Below, in pieces: positions 25,901 to 42,366 of a stretch of DNA of 64,000 nucleotides. Numbering within the stretch: the first letter of the stretch is position 1; the number at the start of each line of letters is the position of its first letter. The position numbers were made by a program, and so were the translations under genes. Source of the DNA: Hypomesus transpacificus (Eukaryota; Chordata; Actinopteri; Osmeriformes; Osmeridae); the NCBI RefSeq assembly GCF_021917145.1, contig NC_061067.1, forward strand, positions 5,871,874 through 5,935,873, written 5' to 3'. The notes under the pieces were generated by a model, which had not been told where the DNA came from, did no database searches, and saw only the letters and a program-made list of their open reading frames with translations.

Positions 25901-27800
25901 ACTCACACAGGAAATATTGTCGACAGCATTTAAAAATAAATAAACTGAAGAGTGCCATCCTTTCCCCACATTCAAACACAGACTTATTGTTTACAGTAGA
26001 CTATTTGTACTTGAACTATTGCTCCATGTTTTTAAACAACCCTTTGTAAGTTAGAACATCCCTCCAGACTTAGAAAATGGTCCCTTAGTTATGGCTATTA
26101 AACACGGACTAACGCCTGGTCTTCCCAGTGTCTTTAATGAGTGAAACAATGGAGGAAACTCCCATTACCCAGTTCCCAGTTCCCATTCTAAGCTCAAGTG
26201 TAGTCATTAAACCAGTATAAAGTCTGACTTCAGCGCCCACTAGACCTACCGAGGAGGGAGACAAGATAGGAGCCAGACCGGGACTAGGTAGGGAGCGGAC
26301 AGGCCTGCAGACTGGGGCATCCTCCTGGGAGAGACTAGCGGACGCAGAGACAACCCTGGGGGGAAATGAGGCTTTGTTTGAGGTCTGACACACAGATATA
26401 TGTTTGAATTGATTTCATTTCATTATAATCTTGCCGATATGTGCATCCTGTCCATGGAGACCACAGCGTGATGAGAAGCCAGAACCCAATCTCCCCTCCA
26501 GACTTTATTAGTCACAGCCAGACACTCCCCAACCCCCCCCCATCCCCCACCCCCCACCCCCATTCCCCACGCCCCCTCCACACACACACATGCACACACA
26601 CATACATACAACCGCTTGTTTATTTCACAAATGTGGATCAGTGAGAGTTTTGCCTAGCACTCCATACACGTCCCTTGCCAACAATACTCCAGCCAAGTCT
26701 AACCACCACAGCTGCTTCCTGAGGCTGTGTTTGTGTTGTCTTTCCTCTGTGTCCTTATTTCAATAACGGCTCCCATCTTGCCAGACTTTGTAATTCATTA
26801 CAACACTACAAACAGTACAGACTCCAGCAGAGTCCGCAATCCCTTAGGAAGCTCCGAGTTTTTGCTTTAAAGAAGTGTGGAGAAACCTACATCCAGACAG
26901 AACTGCTTCACATCCAACGTTCACGCAGAATGTGATCTCCCAACCATGGTCCAGTCACGCCCAATTAATGAAGCTGAATAAACACAAAGGTGCTTGGGAG
27001 TCGGCTGAAATGACGTTGATGAATCCTGAACAGGTTTTCCTGTCATCTCTGGCCTGCTCTGTCCTCTGTCTCTCTGACAGTCTGTTTCCCAACAGCCCTC
27101 CAACAGCTGCTCATAGTCATAACATCTGCACACTCACAGACAGGTTAGTCTCTAACCATCAAACTGAATCAGCATAAAGCAGGCATGGAAGAATAGCATT
27201 ACTCGCCACTGTACCTAGCTGAAAGTAGGATGGCAGACTGTATTTGAGAGGGGTGAGGCAGCATAGTGTTTGGTATGCAACGAAGGAGCTGCAGATATCA
27301 GGATGTGTCACCTCAGCTCCGGCAGTCGACATGGGAGTCCTAAGAACGCTATGGAAAATCAGTTTGAAGAAGGGGAAATAAAGAGTGTCCTCACCCCTCC
27401 TGTGAAATGACTCAATCGTATTTTTCCCATTTCCTGTTTCATGTCAAACCACCCACTCCCTGTAGACCCCATGTCATTAAGACTGTCTCTGTGCTGTGTG
27501 GAGCATCACTGGATTGAGATTCTGGGTTGATGTTCCCAGTATACTAAGAGAAAGATATCATGCTCTCTTGTATGGTGCATTGTACAAGCAGCCCTATAAA
27601 GTCTAAAGAGTTCTTTCATCAACAATGAAAGTTGATTTACTCCCGGCTTAATTGACATTCTGCATCACCTTTTCACAGGTGTAAAGAGTGTGGGCGTTGA
27701 GAGTGAGAAGTCAGGATGGAGCTTGATGTTAGCAGACATATAAGGGTGAGCTTTGTCGTGGAGACAGACAGGTGTTGGAAGGCATTCCCCTCTTCCCCAC
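22921..27800. other. Non-coding stretch
   Basis: Contains GT runs (23218-23250, 23304-23325), poly-G near 24627-24641 and 25137-25148, a full SINE and a C-rich run at ~26535-26575. No exon could be supported. Confidence 0.4.
25305..25463 (+). repeat. Near-full-length tRNA-derived SINE
   Basis: The head agatggctgagcagttaggg resembles a tRNA A box of the Leu/Ser type. The body ccttgggcaaggcgatccac through cttactgtaagtcgctctgg leads to the tail ataagagcgtctgttaaatg. No clear B box is seen, so the head is partly degraded. It is the most complete copy in the window. Confidence 0.8.
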
Positions 27801-27809
27801 ACCACTTAC

Positions 27810-27879
27810 CTTGGAGGCATTGTTTGCCATCGACTCTGTGCTGCCATGGTAACAGGAGCCCAGTGAATGGATTGTAAAT
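27810..27879 (-). other. Candidate upstream exon of the Rab27-effector gene
   Basis: On the minus strand a pyrimidine-rich acceptor (ctatctcacag) and a near-perfect donor (CCAAG/gtaagtgg) bracket 70 nt. Inside is an ATG in strong Kozak context (gttaccATGGc). Read from that ATG the exon ends in phase 2, and joining it to the 17510 exon, which begins with one base before its open frame, stays open into the Rab-binding helix. That would add about 40 residues before MRRKLD. In mammals the first exon of MLPH and MYRIP is non-coding, so this may instead be 5' UTR. Splice sites and phase are seen; the linkage is inferred, and a chance phase match has a probability of one in three. Confidence 0.3.
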
Positions 27880-30800
27880 CTGTGAGATAGTGAGACGGCG
27901 TGACCTGGTCCCTGTCTGTCTGTCTGTCTGTCTGTATATCTGTCTGTATATGTGTCTGTATATCTATATGTCTGGACATGTGCACTACCAACCGTTGTTA
28001 TTCCAATGATGTGTGTATCCTTAAAGTAAGCTGGGATCCTTACGATGAGCACCGCTGTTGTGAGTATCCTTGTAGTGATGCCGTCTGTGCCTGAGTTTAT
28101 TTCTGCATGTTTTGAGCTGTCAGGGAATAACAGATCACCAGGACGTCCCTGGCAGAGCTCAATTAGCCCTTTCATTCTTAATCTGGCAAGCTGGCACCCG
28201 TTCCGTCTCTATGGATCTGGGAGTTGGTGTTTAAAATGGAAAGTAATTTGTAGTTTCATCAAAAGGAATCAGGACGGGGGTGGAATCTTATTTCATCCAA
28301 GTGCTGTAGGAAAGGGGGTCTCTGATTGCGGTGGGCCTTTCATTCACAAGGACTTCTCTCAGAGGGTCTGGCCAGGCAAAGATATTCGTTCAAAGATGAA
28401 TGAACATGGGTAATTGATAAGAAATTCAAGCTAACTTCATGTTTGGGACTGTTCATTACAGTCTGAAAACATAAAGAAGAGAAGGTGATGGGGAAGGTAG
28501 GGGCAGACAACACAATCTATAATATCAGTGACAAATCCATTGATTGCCTTGCCAGACTGTACACATCTGGGTTTTCTCTCCCTCCCCATCCTTGGGTTGT
28601 CAGGTTGTTTCCACCTGTCGGCCCTGAAAGGTCTCCGCTGCCCTCGCGCCTCAAAACAAGCTGTTGCCAGAGCCGGCCTCTTGGAAATAGTGACAAAGCA
28701 CTTTGGAGGAGTATTGATTTGGAATGGGGCCGAGGCGGTAGCGAAAGCTGCAAACATGGAAGAGGGAGAACAAAGAAAGGTGGACATAGAGAAAACAATG
28801 TTCAAAGTCTGGAAGGAGCGTGCTGCCGTGATGTCTATCTTTACCACAGTCAGAATGGGTAGCACTGGTGTTGAAATCACTCCCTCTGCACACAAAGGAA
28901 GTGCTATTCACAGCAGACGGATGGTGCCACGCCGTGCATGGCTCCGTTTAGGAGAGCCACTTTGAGGGGCTGAAAAGGAGATCTCTCGCCCAAGAGCTCC
29001 GGGGGGGCGGGGGGCCGCAGGGCCTGTTCGTTTTCCATTACAAGCTTTCACAGCCTCTCAAAGAGCTGGGTAAACACAAGCACACACACACCAGCATGCA
29101 CGCACACGCACACATGCACGCACACATACTCAGCAGCCCTGTATAGTGTCTGATTTATATCCACTTGTTTCCCATTTGCTGAGAGATTGCACGGTAAACC
29201 ACATCCTGCTCTGCTCTCTGGGAAGAGGCCCATCACCATCCATCTCACAGTGAGAAGCCAGGCCAGGGGCACAACATACAGACCCTCAAAATGGACTTGT
29301 TTTTCATACTGACCTCCTGAAAAAATGATGCAGCCAGAAGGCTAGGTGTGTCACGCTTTAATGTACAATAGCTTCATTACATTGTCATATTGAAATTCTA
29401 TCATTAGTTTTGGTTGATAATTTAAAAAAAAATGCCTAATACACAAAATATACCGTACAGCTCATGACTCCTTTCCTACTGGTGATGTTCTGAGACAGTT
29501 GTCTCCTAATGACGCATCGTCTGTGTCTGTCTGGGTCCAAATGGCTTCTTGTGACGCATTATCGTGTCACAAATTACCTGTTGTTCTCGTAAGTGCCTCC
29601 AGAGAGTGCCCCTCCCACACACACACACACACACACACACACAAGGTCGACAGGCTACCAATGCGTACCAGGCTCATACGAGTTGTGATGGCCACTCGGC
29701 TCTGAGCTAACACTGCCAGCCGATGGGGAGGCCAAAATGAGAATAACACAGGAAGTGGTTCTGCATGTCAATGATCTACGTCACTGTTGTCCTTACCGTG
29801 GCATTCTCCTGGTTCACAGGTTGGGGATTTGCAACAAGCAGCTTCATTCTTTGACTCACAATAATGCAAAATGTCAAAAAACATCAGCTCATATCTCATA
29901 CAGGAAGCCTGCATTCAGTGTTTGTCAGGTACGACCATTTGAAAATGCAGGCAGTGAATTGCCATTATGTGAGTTCATTTTGAAATGATGTTTGGCAAGT
30001 GCAAGTTGTCAGAAAGGCGATACTGATCTTTATTCTAAAAGTTTCCACCACCAGTTTTCTGCTCACACCTGACTGCCTGTTCCCCCATGGCCCTATTTGG
30101 AAATGCTACACACCCGACGACACAACCTATATTTACCACAAAGCCCGAAATGTTTAAAACACCCCAACTTCTTTGTAGGGCAGCACCCCTCCTTCCCAGG
30201 GGTTCAAGCCAGAGAACCTAATCTGCACTGAATGTGTTTAGGTAAGGCTGCAGCATATGACCTGGACCCCACCTTGGACTGCCTTCCAGGACAAACATGG
30301 ATTGGTGTTTATCCCGGCCAGCTCAAGTGAAAGGAAGTAGCTCTTGATTGGGCTCCCGTGCCCACGGCTGAAGTCCAGACAGTGCAGTTCTGCTCAATCC
30401 TGACACTGTACTGAGTCCAGACATAACACATCACCATATTAAAACGGATGGATGCAACACATCCTAAATGCCCATACTGTGCAGTTGTTGTTGTTTTTTA
30501 GTTTGAAACACCAGATGTTTCCATTCCGGAGATAGCCTACACGGCCCCTGAGCTGGAAGCTTAAAGACATAATACGTCTTTCACTTCCCCTTTCTATCCC
30601 TCCATGCTTTACACACCTTCATACCACACCCCGGTTCATTTGTGGTTTCCACGTCAGAACATCTGTCCATTCATCCATTCATCCATTCATCCATTCAACC
30701 ATTCATCCATTCATCCATTCAACCATTCATCCATTCATCCATCCAACATCCTCAGCATGCTAGGCTTTATTGACCAAATTAAACTTCTGTCAAGAGGTCA

Positions 30801-31500
30801 GCTCTGCTTCTCAGCTGTGAAACTCACAAGTTTGAGTGAAGAATAAACAAAATCCTGATAAATATAGAATTTGAAAACAATTAAGTATTCATGCTATTAA
30901 GATTCTTGTGATTTTGCCATGATTACATTTCCACACAGCAACTCAGTGTAACTTGTCCTAATGTACAGTATATGGCCCAGACTAATTTGGAAGCAGTAGC
31001 CCACCAAAGAAACGCTACAGACGATTTCGTCAAATCCAATTGTAATGATTTTTGTAAAATAGAATGATTCCATAGGCAGAATAATAATTAAGAGAAAGCA
31101 GAACAGAACAGAAAGGGTATATTTTGTTCTGGAGCTGAACCCATTTATAGTGAACCAATCAGACAACCAGCAAGCTCAACCCCCTCGGCCCCTCAATGTT
31201 TTTTATGGATTTTTCTCTAAATGAAAAAAATCTTTCAAGTGTATCGTCAACAGAGGTTGAGGCAGTTTCCTTTCTCACTCTGTCTCTCTTTTCCGCAGTG
31301 GAAAATGGCCTTCGTGGAGCAGGCCCAGATCGGTGGGGGAGTGGGGGTGGTTTCAGGGGGAGGCCCTCCACATGTCTGACATGTTTCAGCAGGACCGCAG
31401 GCCGCTAGTTGCCGTGGAGCGTAGAGCTGCGGTGGCCTGTTTGTCTGTGCGAAGCTGGCAGGGCCTCCAAGCCCCAGCATCTGGTCCTCATTAAGAGCAG
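27880..31500. other. Intergenic non-coding stretch
   Basis: (CTGT)n/(TATC) repeats at ~27911-27975, CA at ~29619-29643 and an ATCC/ATTC repeat at ~30667-30745. 28550-28980 is unique and has long overlapping frames on both strands, but no conserved protein content. No gene is supported. Confidence 0.4.
30667..30745. repeat. Tetranucleotide (CCAT/CATT) repeat
   Basis: Repeats of ccattcatccattcat with occasional caac substitutions, about 20 units, upstream of the secreted-precursor gene. Confidence 0.9.
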
Positions 31501-31503
31501 AGG

Positions 31504-31511
31504 GTATATAG
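31504..31511 (+). promoter_or_regulatory. TATA box of the secreted-precursor gene
   Basis: GGGTATATAG lies about 40 bp upstream of the exon-1 ATG at 31550, so a start site near 31535 would leave a very short 5' UTR. A TATA-driven compact promoter is typical of tissue-restricted secreted genes. The position supports the chosen start codon. Confidence 0.6.
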
Positions 31512-31549
31512 CAGGGATCGGCTAGGGGCTGGAGCTCAGTGCGGGGACC

Positions 31550-35297
<3,748 letters not shown>

Positions 35298-35654
35298 ATA
35301 GTTCAGAAATGGAATACTAAATATACATCAATCGAGTGCCCAACATGTTACTGTGTGCTACATAGTTTGTAGCTGCATTGTGTGAGTCAATATATTGATT
35401 CTGTGTAAATTGTTCAAGTTACTAATATATACATCAGCTAAATATGCAGTACTGGTTAAATATGCTGTGTCCTTTAGAACCCTGTCAAATACTTCTAGAT
35501 GAATCCCTTGTTTAAAATTAACATATATTTTGATTACAGAAAATCGAACATAATCTTTAGCGATGGTTTAACAAGAGCATTTGTAGAGTGAATCAAATAC
35601 TGAATGACTACAGTAGGATTGGCAACATATCCTGTACTCATCGTAAATTTATGA

Positions 35655-35660
35655 AATAAA
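35655..35660 (+). terminator. Poly(A) signal AATAAA of the secreted-precursor gene
   Basis: First canonical AATAAA after the TAA at 35297, implying a 3' UTR of roughly 380 nt. The stretch between is AT-rich and shows no other gene. Confidence 0.5.
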
Positions 35661-38600
35661 CATTACCATTTAGTTAGCATTTCTTCTTTTTCACAAAAAG
35701 TTACATAAACCTTTCGGCTGCCTCTCCCCCTCCCTTGTTCTCTGTGTAACACCTTCATTTCCCATGCAAGGGACTGTGAAGCTGCCAACAGTTCATTCCG
35801 AAACTGCGGATTAGGGGGAAAATAGCACTGAGCTTTGGGTACTGAATGCCCAACGCAATGCTGGCAAGGCGGAAAGGGGCACAGCATCAACCCCAGACCA
35901 GCCTGGTTAATCTATTTAAATGTGTGGGCGTGCAGCCAACTGCTGTGGGGAAAGAATCATCTAGATGTAGACAGAGCCTTCTGTTTTAGATGTCAAACTC
36001 AATCTACTCAACAGAAAAAAAATACTTGATTATGAATTCATTTGGCCAGAGATGGGACCTCACAACATGAATTGTCTTAATTAATTATTTCACATCTGGA
36101 CTGGCGGATCAAATACTTTTGTACCGCTGTGTCAGCCATATCCACAGTTTCATAGAGTCAGGTCTTCATTTGCAGTGATGGAGCGTCGAATAGCCATGTC
36201 TAGTCCTGCAAAGCTACTGTGAAAATGCAGGGTATATGCTTGGGCACTACTGTAGTAACCGCAGAACTCAATGAGATAACAATCGCAAGATAAATAGACT
36301 GACCTATGACTCATTCTGTACTAACAAGGATGAAACCCCCTCTGCCTTTGGTATGAAGATGTTCCCATTGTTATGATATCTCACAATAGAACCTCATCTC
36401 TTCAATAGCTGAGGATGAACATAATAACCCAATGCATTATTTATGTCCACTTAGCATCTCGGATGCCTTCTATACTTCATGCTATTTCTTGACCCTTGCA
36501 GTGGGACACAGTAGGAATGGATCAGGTAGAAATTATGGAGAATCACGGTGGACCGAGGTGGACGTGTGTTTGCAGGTGATCCCAACCCAAGAGGTTTGGG
36601 GGAGGGGGGGGGTGGGGTGGAGGGGGGGTTGGAGGGGGTTGGGTTTCTCTGTGCTGAGAAAGCTTTCTCCAGAACGCCTGGATTTTTGAATGAGATTGAT
36701 CTGAATGGCTGTAGAAGGTGTCAGAGAGACATGTTGTCTCTGGGCTTTCAGGGTCAGAGCAGCAGGGCAGCGAGGGTACCAGCCAGACAGCCTCTGCTTC
36801 ACCTACACTCCCCTACAGTGGCAGCAATCACAAGCAATCACATGATGCATGCCGGCCCACATTCTGGCACACAAATTGCACACACAAACAGCATAAGCAC
36901 ACAGGTGCACACACAAAACCATAGACTCTCAGCAGAGTACAATATCCACACTGATGGAATCAGCCATTCATGATCTGTCTCTCTCTTAGCTTGATGGACA
37001 ACGGGCTTGAGTCCTCAGTGTCACGACTACAACCCTGATCAGATCTTTATGTACTTGATCCAGTCAATGTTTGGTTGTTTGTTGGTGCCAAGGGGCATGC
37101 AGAGAGGGCAGAGCTCTGGGAACTGTGATGACCTGATCCAGGGTGTGTTTCTCCCAGACTCAGGCCTCTGTGCTGAGATGTTTCTCCCTCGGTCGTGACT
37201 GACAGTTGAGATATTGCCCGTTCAGTATTCCAGTAGAGCCCCTCCCTGTCCATTTCCCTCTGTCTGACTGGCCTCGGTCGGGTCAGCGTGTCACACTGAA
37301 TTTACCTCGTCCCTCCCAACCTCCCTGTCTCCTCCCATTAGATCAGACGAGGGGTGTTGTGCTGCCTACTGTCACCCACAGAACCCCCCATAGGATGTCC
37401 TGGCTCCTGCCAACACTCACTCCACCACCCAGTAACCTCGGTAACGCTCGCCCGCTCTGCTGTCTTGTCAATATGCCCCCCCGTCCCTCCTCCCACACAC
37501 ACACACACGCTTACACACACACACACACACCTCAGCAACACAGACTCTCCCATCATATCACTGTGCTGGGTGCGAGAGACACACCTGACCTGGAGGATGC
37601 ATATCCTTCTCCCTCTGGTGGGTTCAGACAGGGCCAGGCTGCTTGTGCGTGTCTGTGTGTGTAAATGTGTGTGTGTGAATGTGCTGCATGGACGTGTGTG
37701 TGTGTGAATGTGCTGCATGCACGTGTGTGTGTGGTTTATTTGACATGGGAGAGATATCAGTGACCTTTCCTTTCTAACAGACTCCGTTCTTTGTTTCTCA
37801 CTCTAACCCAGTAAAACCCTGTTGTTTGAACGTAGACGTTGATCTGTGTATTAATGGCTGATTGTGGTTGTGTTGTTGGGGGAGTTGGGTGTCACCTTTT
37901 GTTGGCAATGATCCAATGTTCTTTACACACTAGACCCCAGGTCACATGTGATTGATTGCCTTGGTTATCATTTTCACAATTTACTGCAGCTTGCAACATG
38001 ACCTCTAGATGTCAGCAGTATACACAATTTGTACAAATTGTACTACAAAAAGTAATACAATTTATAATGAATTATGATATTTTTAAATGTCTGTGTCAAG
38101 ACTGATCATTCTCATCATCATCCTCAAAACCATACCATATTCCACATGCAGCAGCATTTGGACCACATGACTGGTCATACTGAAGTCTGTTTTTAATGAC
38201 CTTACAATGTGGCATAAATCCTGATTTCATAAAGTCCATATAATTTATCCCAGCAATAAACTATTCACCAGATTAATGGTAAATGTGTGATGGAAATGAA
38301 TCCAGCAGGACATTGGAGCAAGAAGAACGGCTAAGTACGACATGCTAATAGTATTCAAATTACACTCTGTGAAAACCAAGAACTAAAAGGAATGCATTAC
38401 TTGAGAACAGCAGACCTCAGAGGAAGATAATGGTGCTGTTAGACAGTGCTACAAGTCTGACTAAACCACACACGTGCAGGTCACCCGCGGTCAAGGTTAG
38501 ACATTTTAATGTACGAAAGCATATCCACAGGCATACACAGACCTATGGTTAGTTTCTTGTCGCGCTGACAACTTGATCCAGCTAGACACGACTACAAAAG

Positions 38601-39980
38601 AGATACCTTGTCTCACAGCTGATAGAACTGCTCAAGTGGCTGCAGTTTACCAACCTCCCCTCTGACAGACAAAGAACGAGGGAGGGAGGGAGGGAGGGAG
38701 GGAGGGAGGGAAGGCAGAGTGAGGCAGAGCATGAGTTTTCTCTCTGTCATGAGAAAGGGCAGAGCATGAGTTTTCTCTTTACTTTCCTGTGCTGTGTGAT
38801 GTCAAGGTCGTTGCTGACTGGGAGGCAGACATTGCTGTCAGAGGAGAGAGGAGAAGGCAGCAGAGCTAGGCAGGCCAGTTCCGAATCCTAATAAGCCCAG
38901 TCTGTCAGGAGGGGGAGAGGGAGAGAGAGGTAAGACGTGTTTTATGGCACCGTTGTGGAGGGAGATTACAGTGGCTGCTCTGATGGGGTGGAGATAGGTC
39001 GGGTTGGGAATCGTCAGGGAAGTTTGAGGAAGAGCCAGGCACTCATGGTAAGCCCAGTCCAAAACATATAAAAAAAGACATTTAAAACTTGTAGTCAAAT
39101 GAGTTAAAGTGGACAACCATTAGTACAGAACAGCCACAGAAGAGGGAATAAAGATTGGCTGCACTTCCCCAGTCTTAGAGATAAGAGGCATTTTACAGAA
39201 AAGAGGGGAACATCACCTGAGACTGCTGTAGCTAATTACAGTCCTGGAGTAGATGCAGAGCACAGGAGATGTATTCTCTCTCTTTATCTAACACGCTTTC
39301 TTTGGTATTCTCTTATGATTTGTCAGCACCCCCACACCTATCCAACCCCATTGTGTCCTGCACATTTGACAGCTCACAGTGGTGTGAAGTGTACCTCATG
39401 GTGGTGGACCTCATCAAGAGATTGGTAGAGGGGGTGGAGACAATGTTGATTGATCATGCAGCTCTCTGTGGTGCCAGACAGAACCTTCTCCTCACAAGTT
39501 CAACTCTGAAACTTTAAGGTATCGGGAACACATTGATTTTTCATATGGCTCACTGAATAAGGTTGAGAAGGAGGCTGGTTGGCTAGTTGGCCTGTATTGA
39601 ATTTGGAATGATTGTACAGCATTGGGTGGATGGTGTTTTAAAAGTCCATCTGTTTCAATCCATCAGCTTTGGGCCTCCCTTAAACAGCTTTCGCAGCAGG
39701 AACTTCAGGGCCAAAGTATCTAATTAAATCACAATCACAGAGTTGAACTGCTACAAACAGGTGAACAGGCTCTACAGAACGGCTTGCTAGGCAGTGAACA
39801 TGTGGGACAACATTGCCCTCTGGTGGTTAAGGTTAGACATTACTGATTCTTGAATGGACGATTGGTGCTTTTCATAACATATTTCTAATGATAAATGATA
39901 TACAGTATTTAGAGATACAAAACTCTTTAGAACGTAGAGTTAAAACGATGTGTGCCGGGACATATTGAGTACGAGGAACT
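35661..39980. other. Intergenic stretch between the secreted-precursor gene and SPAG16
   Basis: Contains a G-rich run at ~36597-36640, CA/GT runs at ~37495-37530 and 37650-37735, and (GGGA)n at ~38681-38711. Otherwise AT-rich unique sequence without supportable exons. Confidence 0.4.
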
Positions 39981-39986
39981 TATAAT

Positions 39987-39992
39987 TTTATT
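39987..39992 (-). terminator. spag16: Poly(A) signal of SPAG16
   Basis: TTTATT on the plus strand reads AATAAA on the minus strand, about 100 nt beyond the SPAG16 stop codon at 40089. No other coding frame intervenes. Confidence 0.55.
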
Positions 39993-40088
39993 GATAATGA
40001 CAAGCTGCATTAATGTGATGTAATGAAGTCATTAAATCAATGCAGTGCATGGTGGATTATGTAAATTGTTTAAATATAAATATCTCTG

Positions 40089-42249
40089 CTATGACCAAAC
40101 ATATATCTGCCCGTCAGAAACCCCTGACAGTAAGTACTCCCCCTTGTGGTCAAAGATGACACTCTGCACTGCATCCTCATGTTTTAGAACACGGGCCACC
40201 TGGGACAAAGCCAGATCCATCAGCCTCACATCACCGTCGTCCCCGGCAACCGCCAACGTCTGGTCTGATGGACTGAAGGCCACCTGGTTGCTAGGAAGCG
40301 GCCCTGTCTCCACGGTGACCGTAGGAGCCGGCGGATTCCTCACGTCCCAGAGCATGACGAAGCCAAGGGCATCGCAGGAAGCCACCATGTCACCGGCTGC
40401 GGTGAAGGTTGCGTGGTTGCAGGAGCTACGGTGGCCGTAGAGGGACAGGGCACACAGCCCGGTGCGGGCGTCCCACAGAGAGAGGGTTCTGTCAGCAGAA
40501 GAGGTCAGGAGGTTGTTGGAGAAGGGCAGGAACTCAACACTGTTGACGGAGCCCGTGTGTCCACGAAGGGTGTAGCGGCATCTCTCACTCTGGAGGTCCC
40601 ACACCTGCACAAATACAAAGCATCTCCCATACAAGGTACATGCAAGTACACTCGGGAGTGAAATAGAGCTCAATATTATTGATTTAAACATTATTTAAAC
40701 ATAAACAGCTTTTAAAAGATCACTCCCGTCCTACCTTTACAGTGAAATCCAGGGAACAGGAGGCCACGAAATCCCCACATGAGTGAAAGGTGCACCCCCA
40801 GGTGGCTCCCGTGTGCCCCTCCAGGGTCAGCACACAGTGGCCCTGCGCCAGGTCCCATACACGGACACTGGTATCCCCAGAGGTGGTGGCCAGCCTGGAT
40901 CCATCAGGGTGGAAGCTGATCCCAGACAGCCAGTCGGAGTGGCCCTCCCCCGTGGCGATGAGCTCTCCTTCAGGAAGCCCCCAGAGCCTCCAGACCAGAT
41001 CGTCACCTCCACATGCCAACACTTGCTTACAGGGGTGCAGAGCCAGGCAGCTGACAGCCAGGCTGTGGGCCTGGAGGGAGGGTTAGGACAACAGGTAAAC
41101 AAGCATTGGACAAAAATGGCAAAACTCAGCATATAATATATGTTTTTCAAAAATATATAGAGAAGCAATTTGGGGGAAATCTAAAGACGGATATCTACAT
41201 TTTTGATTAATTACTAAGCAGTCTGTGGTTAGCTATCTAACCTTGAAGGTGTTTGTAAGGTGGAAGCTGTTGGCCTTGACTGAGTCTTGAGCTGATATGG
41301 ACAGATCTTTCATGTGAGCCAGACAGGGCTTGACACGCATGTCCACCGGGAACTCTGAGTCCTTTATGTCTTTGGACATGTTGGGGTTCTTGGTTAGGTC
41401 TTTGGAGGGATCACTGCGGCTAACCTTGACCATCTGGGACTTGGTTTCCCTACCCAGCTTGACATCAGGTTTAGAGCTCGCTTCCTGGTTCAGGTCTTCC
41501 CCACGATCCTCAGTGGCTGACAGAAGTTGAGTGTTTTGGAGGCTGGCTTCTAGACTGTGTGCCTGCCCTAAGGCCCTGTCCCTCTCTAAACTGGCCAGCA
41601 TCTTCTCCTTCAAAGCTACTTGGTATTTCTCATTCATCTGCCTCAGAACAGGTTCATAGGAGGAACAGTGGGTCTTAAGTTTTCTAATATCTTCTATCAG
41701 TCTGTTTTTCTCTTGCATCACACGTTTGTGCTGTAGACGATGAAAATTTCTGGCTTTCTGGAGCTTGACCAGTGTATCTGCTGCTGCCAAGGCCGCATGC
41801 TTGTACTCGTCCCGTTCCCTTTGAGCGTTCTTCAACTGGCTGTCCAGAAGTTGATTTTGCGTGTACACTTCTGGGACCAACTCGATTTTGTTTGTGTTCC
41901 ATAGACCTTTGTGTGCTAGCTCAGTCCATTCAGTTTGAAAGCAATCTAATGTTTTTTTCATTCCCATTTTAACAAGAAAATTGCGGAGGAAGTCGTCCAA
42001 CACTTCGGGAACGTGAGAAACACGGGGCTGGGATGCATCGAGGTTTAGAGCAACTGAGGTAGTGTCATCCGAACGTTCTTGGATAGCCCTTACCGTTGCC
42101 TCCAAATCCTCTTCTCCTTCAGTCAAACTACAGTGTTCTTCAAAAGTAACTTCATCATATTGAAAACCATCGTCAGAATCTGCTGTTATTGTAAGACTTT
42201 CGATAAAATATGAATCCGTTTCGGGTTGCTGAGAAGGATCAGTGGTCAT
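40089..42249 (-). CDS. spag16: Sperm-associated antigen 16 (PF20 homologue), WD40 axonemal protein
   Basis: Three coding exons: 42249-41242 (1008 nt), 41070-40735, 40604-40089 (TAG), all phase 0; about 619 residues against ~631 in human. PF20/SPAG16 sits between the central-pair microtubules of motile axonemes and is needed for flagellar beating. Residues ~80-112 form a LisH-like helix pair (PEVLDDFLRNFLVKMG, then CFQTEW). Residues ~125-240 are a charged coiled coil. Exons 2-3 encode a seven-blade WD40 propeller with GH-x(n)-WD signatures: SVRVWD, VKVWD at the exon 2/3 junction, LSLWD and VMLWD; the last blades are degenerate and end in IYVWS at the C-terminus. The start is the ATG at 42249; an in-frame TTG lies four codons upstream but is not a plausible start. 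The N-terminal half is one uninterrupted exon, whereas mammals split it over many. A shared promoter with NDUFB4 lies 5'. Confidence 0.95.
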
Positions 42250-42366
42250 TTTGTATCTCAAGTTTAGCGTCTAGACAGAATGTTGCCATAGATACAAGGA
42301 GAAACCGATCGACGGGCTCTCGCGAGATATCAAACTCGCGTTGCCTGCCCTTCGGAATCCAAAAAA
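42250..42366. promoter_or_regulatory. Bidirectional promoter shared by SPAG16 and NDUFB4
   Basis: Only 117 bp separate the two divergent ATGs. The gap contains the palindrome TCTCGCGAGA at 42318-42327, the CGCG element typical of TATA-less, often bidirectional housekeeping promoters. At 42282-42295 is an X-box-like RFX site, which on the SPAG16 sense strand reads GTATCTATGGCAAC with a perfect ATGGCAAC half-site. It is 33 bp upstream of the SPAG16 ATG, where ciliary X-boxes usually lie. No TATA box is seen. Confidence 0.85.

Noticed and set aside
26109..26393. Minus-strand 94-codon frame
   Set aside because: No homology recognised and no splice or promoter context.
28517..28965. Overlapping 90-145 codon frames on both strands
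   Set aside because: Frames overlap antisense, lack splice signals and show no conserved motif; the region is unique and may be regulatory.
42250..42261. Upstream start of SPAG16 at 42261
   Set aside because: The codon there is TTG, not ATG; the first ATG is at 42249, in better context.
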